NCBI RefSeq assembly: GCF_019112545.1
Contig: NW_025064880.1
Span: 2,703,295 to 2,767,294, forward strand
DNA length: 64,000 nt
Reading direction: 5' to 3'
Origin: Guyanagaster necrorhizus
Taxonomy: Eukaryota; Basidiomycota; Agaricomycetes; Agaricales; Physalacriaceae
The notes beneath the pieces were generated by a model. The model had not been told where the DNA came from. It ran no database searches and saw only the letters and a program-made list of their open reading frames with translations. Of the stretch, positions 47,703-56,713 are shown piece by piece. Each line of letters begins with the position of its first letter. Positions within the stretch are counted from its first letter, which is position 1. A program made the translations under genes and the position numbers.

Positions 47703-48125
47703 CCCACTACCATTCACAGTTCTAGGGGAGCGTTTCTTGAGGTTATCCTCCAGGTTCGATTCACTTGGCGCAAAGGCATGGCCACGATCCACGGCGAGCA
47801 AGGATCGACTTGAATAGCCAGCATTAGCGAAGCCTCGACACCGAAAGAACAATAAACGCACCACTGGTGATCCATCCCAACAATTCTGGCAGCATTCGTC
47901 CCCACTCGGAGCCTGGCTAATCATCGAATTCTTCGTGAGGCGGTTACGATTCATCGAGACGCAGGGATCGGCCTGTAGAGCTAAAGTCAACAAAATGCAA
48001 GACATCAGATCAGCCCCCATCATCTAACTGTCCTGTGTCCGACCGGTTGTTCCTCCACACCACTTTGGAACGGGCAGTATTCTCTTCCTGGGAGCGTTGT
48101 CGGCTTGTTCCACTGCCACTGGGCC
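47703..48125 (-). repeat. Peptide-family repeat copy 2 (duplicate of 30.3-30.8 kb)
   Basis: On the minus strand it opens at 48023 as MMGADLMSCILLTLALQADP, CVSMNRNRLTKNS, then stays open through DECCQNCWDGS and beyond, to 148 codons in total. The copy at 30.3-30.8 kb is almost identical but shifted by one base after this point. The hydrophobic start resembles a signal peptide. Whether it is a gene or a repeat is unresolved. Confidence 0.55.
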
Positions 48126-48654
48126 ATAAATCCCATTGTTACCAGAGTTGAAGAGAAGTCAGCATTCGTTCGGATATCTAGACATCGAAACTAGTATCTT
48201 CCCTTCCAAGGCAAGATGTAAATCGCATCTATCGCTATACTTTTTAGGGAATCAGTTGCACAGTGAGGATACGATTGGAGAGTACACACACCGAATTTGT
48301 AACAGGGGGGGGGAGACCGACCACAACTGGGGGGTGGGCAGTGCTAGGTTCCTCTATTCTTTGCGGATGTAGGTCAGGAGCAGCGACGACTGCTTCGATA
48401 GCACGACTACATTATGGTCGTCGGGGAGAGAATGAACGAAGATTTCTTGTAGCGTCTCTGGAGAGCAAGGGGATTGGCGAGAGCCTTGTGGGAAAATCGA
48501 AAGCCTTCTTTTTTGGGGCGAGAAGATCAGAGCACTTGGCGGGAGCTTGGAGGCGTTCCAGTTGTATATCCACAATCCTGGAATTCTGTGTCGATATTAG
48601 AGATTTTAGAATCGAATTACCTTCTAAAATTGACATAATAATCATCAACTTGTA
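48126..48654. other. Unassigned interval
   Basis: No gene is supported. A G-run (48305-48314) and a 130-codon frame (48263-48655) without domain similarity are present. Confidence 0.4.
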
Positions 48655-48717
48655 GCATTGATGGGGTAGTGGTAACCTGGGTCATGGCCCGCCGGAGGTT
48701 CCATCCCCTTGCAATGC
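48655..48717 (+). repeat. tRNA-Gly relic lacking the anticodon
   Basis: It matches the functional tRNA-Gly at 50582 (GGGGTAGTGGTAACCTGGGT), but the anticodon loop and part of its stem are deleted (GGGTCATGGCCC in place of the full arm), and the acceptor stem has mismatches. Confidence 0.7.
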
Positions 48718-48899
48718 ACTTCTCTGTGACTGAGGTTTTTGTTGTAGATTATCTTGATTCTTCTCAATGTCGTTTACTTTATTACTGAGTAATCTTTTAC
48801 CGGTCAGCTGTGCAGATTTTACACCCTAACCAACACATTACTGGTGTAAGTAAACTCACCCAAAACCTAACTTCAAGTTTGTCCGCATTACGCCCATAT

Positions 48900-49713
48900 T
48901 GAATCATGTGGATCCATGGGAAACATCATGTTGGACGGCAGGCTCATGCTTTTCTACTTTTTGTTCGTTTTTTACACTTCATCATTACAAGTATTCACAC
49001 TCCAGGATTCTGACAAATGTTGTAGGTATCTTCTTTTCATGCCAGCCTGAGGTTGGCTGATTGTTACTTATTATTCTGTTTCTCAGTGCCAAATGTTGGG
49101 GAAGCAATATCACGATTTCACTAACTGTCCCTTATGTGGATCTGTAGCAAGACAATCCTTCCTGCAGAGCATACACTGACCTCGCATCTTACAGTTGCTT
49201 CAATGCAATGATGCCCCATCTCGCTGGAACTCTGGTCATCCATGTCACCCATCCTATCCAATCATTTTTTATACTCAATTTTTTGCCGGATGTTCATGCT
49301 TGGATTTTGGCTTGAGAGGTCACAGAATGCTTCCCTCACCATAGCATGCTTTAGTAACTGTGATATTTCCTCTCACCCATTACTTTCCCTTGTCAACACC
49401 TGCATATCAGTAATAAAGAATCTATGTGTTGAGAGCACTTTCCTTCTGCCAAGGGCACTTAAAACGACTTCACAATCTCAAAATTGATGCATCCAAAAGC
49501 AACAGGGAGACATTCAGGTCTTATATTGCTGAGCAAACTATTGTGAATATTGATGCATTTGAATATGTGCCCACTTTACAAACATTTTCAATGTATGGCA
49601 TGCTGACAGCATACTGCCTCAGCCTATCTCCATCATACCCTGGACACAGCTCACATGATTTGGGCTTCAAATTGACCATCTGAAAGAACTCAAAGTTCTT
49701 TGACAAGTGAAGA
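48900..49713 (+). pseudogene. CpG-poor decayed sequence with F-box/LRR-gene fragment 1
   Basis: Translation near 49270-49330 gives FLPDVHAWILA followed by a disrupted frame. The same words recur as LLPDLHAWTLAREVPNASLP at about 50680-50745 and, inverted, near 52700. A Cys/His stretch (YHDFTNCPLCGSVARQSF, about 49100-49160) lies upstream and is not assigned. Confidence 0.35.
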
Positions 49714-50325
49714 ATGCCTAGGATCTTGAAATCCATATTAGGAGGACATTCAGCATCCCCAAAGGTCATCACTGTCCTCCTGCCTTTCCTCATATCATTG
49801 ACACTTTTATCAATGAGAATGTTGGAAAAATCACCTGAAGTTTGCCTTCTATTCTCATTTCTGTGCATCCTGAACCTTGTCAATATACACCTCATCTATG
49901 CTGGAATGCCCATCCTTCCACATATTAAATTGCACAATACAATCGCTACACTCAGAATCACAAGGTTCCTGTCTACTGCTGCAGGTAGTAGAGAAGGCTA
50001 CACATTTCCCAGCTTAACAAAGCTGTTGAACTCAGTGGTTAATCTCCAATATCTCATTCTAAAGTCAGCTAGAGCATTATCATTGGATGATATATCTCTG
50101 CTGAACCCTTCAACTGCTAGTGTGACTCTTTCTCATCTTAAAACTCTCAATGTTCATAGCTGTACATTCTATTTTGCTCATTCCATCTTTGTGGAGATGA
50201 TTAAGGCTCACAGACAGAGAACAGATCCAAAGTGGGATCAAGTTGAGACCATGTATTTGGGCTTGTCACTCATGCTGGATGATTCCACTGTTGGCATTTG
50301 GCAAATCTACTTGACAATGGGCTGA
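49714..50325 (+). pseudogene. LRR-type C-terminal part of a decayed F-box protein
   Basis: A 203-codon frame contains leucine-rich blocks typical of the C-terminal half of Agaricomycete F-box proteins: TFPSLTKLLNSVVNLQYLIL, SHLKTLNVHSCTF, and the end RTDPKWDQVETMYLGL. No F-box domain is in frame upstream, and parts of the same gene are repeated at 50612 and 52499. CpG is almost absent here, consistent with decay of a methylated duplicate. Confidence 0.5.
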
Positions 50326-50581
50326 ATGTCATGTATGGAGAATCAAGATGACAGAGGTTTTGTGGATCAGAAGTCTGTCTCTTGGATTTCTGTCTTGGTA
50401 GTAGAGATTTCAGATTTGATCATAGACCAGAAATAATGGATGGCTGATTTTTGTTTTGCATGACAGTATGGGGAGATCTGTAAGATGCAAGTATGTGGCC
50501 ATGAGAGAAGAAAATAAGGAGTAAAATTGCATTTGATTCTTTATCTTCTCTAGATAATACACTATAACAGCATAATGTCAT

Positions 50582-50652
50582 GCATTAATGGGGTAGTGGT
50601 AACCTGGGTCGTTGCCATCGACCCGCCGGGGGTTCAATTCCCTCTTAATGCA
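50582..50652 (+). tRNA. tRNA-Gly(GCC)
   Basis: Acceptor stem GCATTAA/TTAATGC is perfect. The D-arm is GGTAGTGGTAACC. The anticodon stem GGTCG/CGACC is perfect, with loop TTGCCAT giving anticodon GCC. The T-arm reads GGGGG-TTCAATT-CCCTC. A T-run follows about 25 nt downstream. No intron. Confidence 0.92.
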
Positions 50653-52498
50653 CTGTGAGAGGGAATTACATCTTCTTTTACCAGATCTTCATGCGTGGAC
50701 TTTGGCTCGAGAGGTCCCAAATGCTTCTCTCCCTCTGTCTCAGTGGTGTGTTTCAGCAGCTGCAATAATACAATCCCAGACTCAGAATGAAGCTTTCATC
50801 TACTACATAGGCTGTGGTAGATGAATGACTGTCTTGGACATTGATTGGTATTCTTCAAGGACAGTTTCCTCAGTTCTCTTTGTCTTACTGAGTTTCAGAA
50901 ATCTATATGCTAGACATGTATGGAAATTTTATCATGTTTTTGTATTTTTTTCCCTTGGCTATGCCAATGCCAGTTTTATGAGTATGACATGTCTCTGGAG
51001 CCAATGCCTGATACAACAGAAGATATTTCTTCAATTGGTCATAAGATGATAAAATATGTCATTCATTATAATCTCCTGTGTCTTTCTTTCCACTACTGTC
51101 ACCTCAAGCTAAATGACTTTAATGCAGGTATGTTTTTGATATACATGTTGTTTTTAAGTGTATAGCTATTAAATGTTTCCTTAAAATCATAAGATATCAT
51201 CAATCACAATGATAGCAACATTTTCTAACTATGTGCATTTATCCTGTGTGTCAGAACTTGCTCAGTTGCAATGATCCTCCATTGGATAGTGAGCTCTTAG
51301 ATTTCCAGAACATTGTCCAGAGCAGAACATGGGAGAAATCATAGATCTTGACAAGAAGATAGCATGCACACCAAGGAATATCTTACCAACCTCATTTGTG
51401 AGTGAAGCATCCTCAAAGCAGATATCTATGATGCTAGGGAATGTTGTCTTCTCTCATACAAAGACTGCCATCAGATGTTCTTCACATCATCACTTACAAT
51501 TGGCCCTCCCTACAACACTGTACTTACTTCACCTCATTCTCTGTAGTATTATTGGCACACTTATCACAGCCAATCATTCCTTGGACCTGTGGATCCATCA
51601 CTGATTCCTGCCTGATTTCCTGAAATGTACACCACACATTTCAATTATGATCTTGTGTTCAGATAATATCTGATAGCAGTTCATGCTTTCTCAGGCAAGC
51701 AAGCTCATAGTTATGCCAGGCAATCACAATATGTCACTCAGTGAACTATGCAAGTCATTTTCTTACCTGGTATCTTCATAATATCCACATGAACTCTAAG
51801 TGAATCTTGCTGCACACACCACTGTAGGTGCTACAAGAACACATGGATCCTCAATGGCAGTACTAGTACAACCCACAGCCAAAAAAAAAACCAATCATCA
51901 CAAGGCAAAAATAGTCTGGATTGGCTCTGGCAATCCAATCTTTATGCACCAGTCTACAATGATCAGGATGAACATCTAAAAGCCAAGCCTGCATTGAACC
52001 CAGAACCCTACTCTGATCCACCCTGGATGGCCTCTGCTCAACAGCCTTCTTGACAGCCTTTAGTGGCTCCTGAGGTTACCTATGTACCTCTTCACCACCA
52101 CCATCTCCAGCTTCTTGATCCCACTCACCTCATGCATGATCACCTCATTCTCTGGTTAGAATGAGCACATGTGCTTCCAGAGCTGCTTCCAGAGCATGGG
52201 ATTCAGACAGGCCATGAATAGTGTGGAGATGGAGATCTTCTGGGATCTCATTCAAACTATGTGTAAAATGTGAAATATAAAAGAAGGAAGGAAAGCAGGC
52301 AGTACTCACCAAATATACAGTCTCAATTTGATCCTGCTATTGATCCTTTCCCTCTCTATAAGGCTTGATCATCCATTCTCCATGAACAAAGACAGAATGA
52401 GCTCAACTGAACATGCAGCTTGTGAATATTGTGAGTTTTTAAGATTCAGAAGAGTCACACTAGCTAGCTGCTGAAGGATTCTCTTCAGCAGAGATATA
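50653..52498. pseudogene. CpG-poor interval with F-box/LRR fragment 2
   Basis: 50653-50820 encodes DLHAWTLAREVPNASLPLSQ and WCVSAAAIIQSQ fragments, the same as the inverse copy at 52499-52723. The remainder (50825-52498) has no supported gene; CG dinucleotides are nearly missing. Confidence 0.4.
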
Positions 52499-52723
52499 TC
52501 ATGATAACACTCTAGCTGACTCTAGAATGAGATGTTGGAGATTAGTATCCACTGAGTTCCACAGCTTTGTTATTAATCCAGGAAATGTGTAGCCTTCTGT
52601 ACTACTCACTTCTAGCAGGAGACAAAAGCCTTGTGATTCTGAGGGTGGGAATTGTATTATTGCAGTTGCTAAAACACACCACTGAGATGGAGGGAGAGAA
52701 GCATGTGGGATCTCTTGAGCCAA
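52499..52723 (-). pseudogene. F-box/LRR fragment 3, inverse of fragment 2
   Basis: Minus-strand translation gives EIPHASLPPSQWCVLATAII, then EGYTFPGLITKLWNSV and LQHLILESARVLS, matching blocks of 49714-50325 and 50653-50820. It is a rearranged copy with internal losses. Confidence 0.45.
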
Positions 52724-53072
52724 AGTCCATGCATGAAGATCTGAGTGTCAAGTAGATGGCTGCATGTCCAAAAGGAAAGGAGGTGCACATTTTCCCATGA
52801 AAGAAAACATGGCCAGAAAAGAAAAATGGTGCTGCCCAATCTGAGTCTAACATTCAGCTCTTCTAAGTTCTATAATGCAATGGTCTTGTATGCATAATAT
52901 ACTCAATGCTAGCCTCAAAGAGGTCTATTAGAATTAGTGCAGTCACTGGAGGGATAGGATATTAATGACTCAGACTCCTATACAGAACTCCTCTTGATGA
53001 GCAAAGAAGCAAGTTGAATCCTTCCTGAGGGCTCAGACTAAAAGATACAGTTGAGAGATCTATGACACCCAT

Positions 53073-53128
53073 TTCCTGCTAGTGGACTTGAACTCCATGT
53101 CATGCTCTATCAACTGAGCTGAGAGGAA
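53073..53128 (-). repeat. Shortened tRNA-like sequence without anticodon arm (56 nt)
   Basis: A copy of the 42257-42311 element: minus-strand TTCCTCTCAGCTCAGTTGATAG, then directly the T-arm GGAG-TTCAAGT-CCAC. The flanks (CTCTTGATG.GCA.AGAAG upstream) also match, so the duplicated unit is longer than the tRNA-like part. Confidence 0.6.
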
Positions 53129-53377
53129 TTGCTAGTAAAGCAAGCATGTGAAAAAAATACCTTTCACACTCTTATTGCTTGCTCATTTGAATCAACTGTG
53201 ATTCACTCACACTTCAGGATGTTAACTAAACTCAAACAGAAAGCTGAGTTTAAACTTAGTTGCTCCTCTCATGGGAAGTATTTTTCCCAGAATAAAATAT
53301 GCAAGAAGGTCTCACAGGGCCAAATCGAAAACGACTTCATTCTCTTTGAGTGACTGACCTTATGTCGACCAAAAAGT

Positions 53378-53488
53378 GACGAGAAGGGGATTCGAACCCC
53401 TGCCATCATACGATGATGAGAAACCCATATTCAGGCAAGCTTCCTTTCAACTTGAGTCACACGCCTTGGACCGCTCGGCCATCTCGCC
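53378..53488 (-). tRNA. tRNA-Leu(CAA) with intron
   Basis: The acceptor GGCGAGA/TCTCGTC pairs fully (one G-U). The D-arm GGCCGAGCGGTCCAAGGC and a long variable arm (CATCAT-CGT-ATGATG) are typical of a class II tRNA. The T-arm is AGGGG-TTCGAAT-CCCCT. The anticodon loop CTCAAG is followed by about 23 nt of intron; the closing stem (TGTGA/TCTCA) has one mismatch. A TTTTT terminator follows within 3 nt. Confidence 0.78.
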
Positions 53489-53711
53489 ATGGTACCAATA
53501 TAAAAACATAAAGTCTTAAGGTGAACAAAATCTGGAGCAAGAAAAATAGATCTTTAATTTTAGAATATCTCCTCTTTCTAAATATATGACCCAGGCACGG
53601 AAATAAATGCATGAGTGTGCGGGACTTGAATAGGTCGGTGGCGCTTCGGGAAGATCAACGATGGTTTATTTAAAAACACAGATTTGCAGTGAGTTAGAGT
53701 ATCCAGAGTGA

Positions 53712-53775
53712 AATCCCCAGCGGACTTGAGCTTGAAGGACTAATACTACGCACTAACGACTGAGCTAAGAGAGAT
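53712..53775 (-). repeat. Shortened tRNA-like sequence (about 63 nt)
   Basis: The A box TAGCTCAGTCGTTAGTGCG and a partial acceptor stem (ATCTCT/GGGGAT) are kept. The T-arm is rearranged and the anticodon arm unclear. Confidence 0.45.
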
Positions 53776-54019
53776 CTGACAGTGAAAGCATACAAGGGGA
53801 GACACGATGTCGGAGGATTTTGGAATTATGATGAAAATTGAACGAGCTTGGCGCCGTAACTGAGTCTACGATTCTCTTGGCAATGAAAAAAGAAGACAAG
53901 CACAATCTGTCAAGCTTGAAAAGAAAAGAAGACAACGTGACGCGGACGAAGAGATGATGTGGCGCTGTTCGGTGTTGTTATCGAACGGGGGTAAAACATG
54001 CTTGGTGTCCAACCTGAAA

Positions 54020-54080
54020 GTTCCCTAGCGGACTTGAACCACTAACGCCTTGCAGCGTACGAACTCAGCCGAGAAGGAAC
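54020..54080 (-). repeat. Shortened tRNA-like sequence (61 nt, Cys-like loop)
   Basis: GTTCCTT pairs with AGGGAAC over seven positions, and the T-arm AGTGG-TTCAAGT-CCGCT is intact. A short hairpin ACGC-TGCAAG-GCGT carries GCA. The D-arm region is only about 14 nt, so this is not a standard tRNA. Confidence 0.5.
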
Positions 54081-54706
54081 TGAATGTGAAACGTGCACCT
54101 GCATAAGAGAGACGATGCGCAAAAGAGGAAAGGTACGACGCGCTTGCCATCCGTAATTGAAAGAAAACGCAATTATCGCGTCACACGCATACAAGCGCAG
54201 AATTGAGAGGAAAATGCTGATATATAGTCGCCAGACTTGCCAGGTCGGTGGCGCGGTACTGCCTCGAGATGTGGGCACCGTACATGGATCTCAGGATGAA
54301 TCAGAGTGCGCAGCAAAGGTGGAACGATAACCGGGCTTGAGAAGCCCACGGACGTGCGTTGAATGGGGCGGGGCGTAGGCAATGTAAATTCTGAGACACG
54401 GCGAGAAATGGCCGGCGTTTGAAGGTACCGGCGAACAGAGGGTAGGGAACACGCTAGATGGCAGGCGAGGCGAGGCGGAGCATGCGACATCCGTGTAGAG
54501 AGAGAGAACTCTGTCTGAGTCAGATGGTGACAAGTGACAGAAGCATCAAGACGAAGCAGATGTCGATGCATTAATGACATAACGCCCCCCTTGATCAAAC
54601 ATTTTCACCAAACTTCTTCTCGGCACGTGGCCCCTTCAAATAAAACCCCGTCCTTCCCACATTCCTTTGCTTCCCTTTCCCCCCCATCCCTCGCCCTCCT
54701 TTGACG
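54081..54706. other. Promoter region of the Ser-rich GPI protein
   Basis: No gene is supported. The 50 bp before 54707 are pyrimidine-rich (CCTTTGCTTCCCTTTCCCCC), common upstream of highly expressed fungal genes. Confidence 0.45.
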
Positions 54707-55454
54707 ATGTTCTCCGCCCTTTTCGCCCTCGCCGCCCTCCCTCTGACGCTCGTACACGGTCTGACCGTCAACAACCCGACGACGACCGTCACGTCCACCG
54801 GCTCCATCACCATCTCATGGACCACCTCCTCAGGCGACCCCTCCGCCTTCTCCATCGAGCTCATCAACCAGTCCTTCAACAGCCAGTTCGCCATTGCCAA
54901 CAACGTCGACGCTAGCCTGGGGTCCCTCACCCTCACCCTCCCCCAGATCCCCGCCGAGTGAGCCGTTTTTGCTTTTGTTTTAATTCACTTTCCCACGCTG
55001 ACGACTCTGCCAGAGATGGGTACACGATTGAGCTCGTGAATATCTCCAACATCAACAACGTCTACGCCCAGACGAGCACCTTCTCCGTCTCGGAGCCTGT
55101 CAGCTCCTCTGTCTCCTCGTCGGCGTCGTCGTCCGGGTCTGCTAGTGCGAGTGGGAGCGCGAGTGTCAGCGGTTCGGCGTCCGTGTCAGCTTCCGGGTCC
55201 ACGTGAGTCTTCCCTCCCTCCTTCCTTGCCTTCCTTCTTCTTCACTAACCAACCCTTCCAGGACCGCCTCTGGATCCGCCTCGTCCGGGTCCACCACTCG
55301 CGCGAGCTCAGCCTCAGCCGCATCGTCCACCTCGCCTTCCACCGCCTCAGCTGCATCCACAGCTTCCTCGTCCGCATTCAACGCAGCCTCGCGCGTGCAG
55401 ATCGGAGGTGCCGGTTTCCTCGCGGCTGTCTTGACATGGGTAGTCGCTCTCTAA
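54707..55454 (+). CDS. Ser-rich GPI-anchored cell-surface protein (Kre9/Knh1-like N-terminal domain)
   Basis: Three exons (54707-54957, 55014-55202, 55262-55454) with GT-AG introns of 56 and 59 bp give 210 residues. A signal peptide (MFSALFALAALPLTLVHG) precedes an Ig-like domain starting LTVNNPTTTVTSTGSITISW, with SIELIN and later GYTIELVNISNINNVYAQTS, as in fungal Kre9/Knh1-like proteins. A Ser/Ala/Gly/Thr tract of about 90 residues follows and would be O-glycosylated. A C-terminal hydrophobic tail (GGAGFLAAVLTWVVAL) after AFNAAS is a GPI-attachment signal. The protein should sit at the plasma membrane or wall. Biochemical role unknown. Codon use is strongly C-ending, suggesting high expression. 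Confidence 0.87.
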
Positions 55455-55813
55455 TAAGACTCTTTTTGTTCCGATGAGACTTTTCTCCTTACTTGGGCAC
55501 AGTTTTTTTCTTTACGAATAATTACGCACGCTTTTATTATACCTCCCTTGTCTATATCAAAACAGGACTGGACTGTCTACGTATTATTGTCTTTTCTACG
55601 TATTGACATTTACCAGCATACTTTCTGTCTGTTCTTGTTGACAATTATCATACCTGTTTCCCACTGCTGGTGGTGCCATTTTTGTGTTACATTAATGATG
55701 CCGAGTATGCAGTACATATTATTAGACCACGAGACTACTAAAATTTTGCTGTTGTTGTTGGTGTGCCCAATGAGATACCAGTCATTAACTTTATACAACT
55801 CCTCACTACTGTA

Positions 55814-55904
55814 TCCCTCTTAGCTCAGTTGGTAGAGCGCGTCACTAGTATGGTCCAGCTCTAATAGTAATGACGAGGTCAGTCGTTCAAGTCGGCTAGA
55901 GGGA
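55814..55904 (+). tRNA. tRNA-Thr(AGT) with 19-nt intron
   Basis: The acceptor TCCCTCT/AGAGGGA is perfect. The D-arm is TAGCTCAGTTGGTAGAGC. The anticodon stem CGTCA/TGACG is perfect; the loop CTAGTA...A is split by a 19-nt intron after position 37, giving anticodon AGT. The T-arm is AGTCG-TTCAAGT-CGGCT. A TTTTG run follows 2 nt after the end. Confidence 0.92.
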
Positions 55905-56246
55905 ATTTTGGGATATATTTGAGTGTTATTTTCAAACATTTATTTCTTTCGCTTGACTTATCATTTCATCTTGGATTCTCTTTCTGTTGTTGTTTATTTG
56001 TCTTAATTTTGCATGCACACTGACAAAAGTTCACTCACTCAGAACTACTGTACTAGTTTTTGAAATGCTAGTATAGACTTTTATTTCTATGTCAGATGTT
56101 TTGATCTTACTAAGCTGATATTAGAACACAGATTAGAGGCATGAGCAAGGAAGCACCTCTTCAAGTGTCTAGAATAAGATCATTTGCTGGCTGCTTGTTA
56201 GAACAGAGATTCTTAATATTTCTAGTCAAAGTTAGGATTCAATAAT
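55905..56246. other. AT-rich interval before the gypsy element
   Basis: No gene is supported. It ends in AATAAT, which would be the left target-site flank of the retroelement. Confidence 0.5.
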
Positions 56247-56680
56247 TGTTAAGCCCAAGCGTCACGTGAACTGATACACGTGATAAACAGGTGTTCCTTC
56301 GCACTTCGAGGAATCACCTGAGTTCACTATATGTATATCCGGACGGTGTGACTCAAGGTCAGGTATAGACTCGAGATAGAATGGTGTGTATAAACTTTAG
56401 CTCGAAGCTGGGGATTACCAGCGAGAGCTGTCCTACTTAAATACTACTGAGTAATGTCTAAATATACGACTACCTATTGTGCGTCGCTGTGTCCTTTGTG
56501 CCCATTGTACTAGGGCATCGTTACCGTACATAAAAGGTTCATTGTGCGTTGTCGAGCGTCGTCTCTATGTCGAAGACAATGGTGGATCTGGCTTGTGCTG
56601 ACCAAGATTCCCATGGTCCAGTGTCATGACTAAGCACAAAATAGGGGTTAAGGAAGAAAGAAAATAGTAAAATCGTAACA
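56247..56680 (-). repeat. Gypsy 3' LTR (434 bp)
   Basis: The borders come from the TG...CA ends, the adjacent polypurine tract and identity of its first 91 bp with 63910-64000. Confidence 0.92.
56397..56443 (-). promoter_or_regulatory. Predicted gypsy LTR promoter: TATA-like box and transcript start
   Basis: On the minus strand TATTTAAG (56443-56436) lies 34 nt before AGCTTCGAGCTAA (56409-56397). That 13-mer is exactly complementary to the sequence next to the 5' LTR at 63908-63896. This spacing suits a TATA-driven start at 56409. Prediction only. Confidence 0.5.
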
Positions 56681-56713
56681 TTACCCCCTCGTTAAGACCA
56701 TCGTCCCGATGGT

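Noticed and set aside
55166..55454. Minus-strand Glu/Ala-rich frames opposite the Ser-rich GPI protein.
   Set aside because: They mirror the Ser/Ala codon repeats of the true gene, which has signal peptide, introns and GPI signal in frame.
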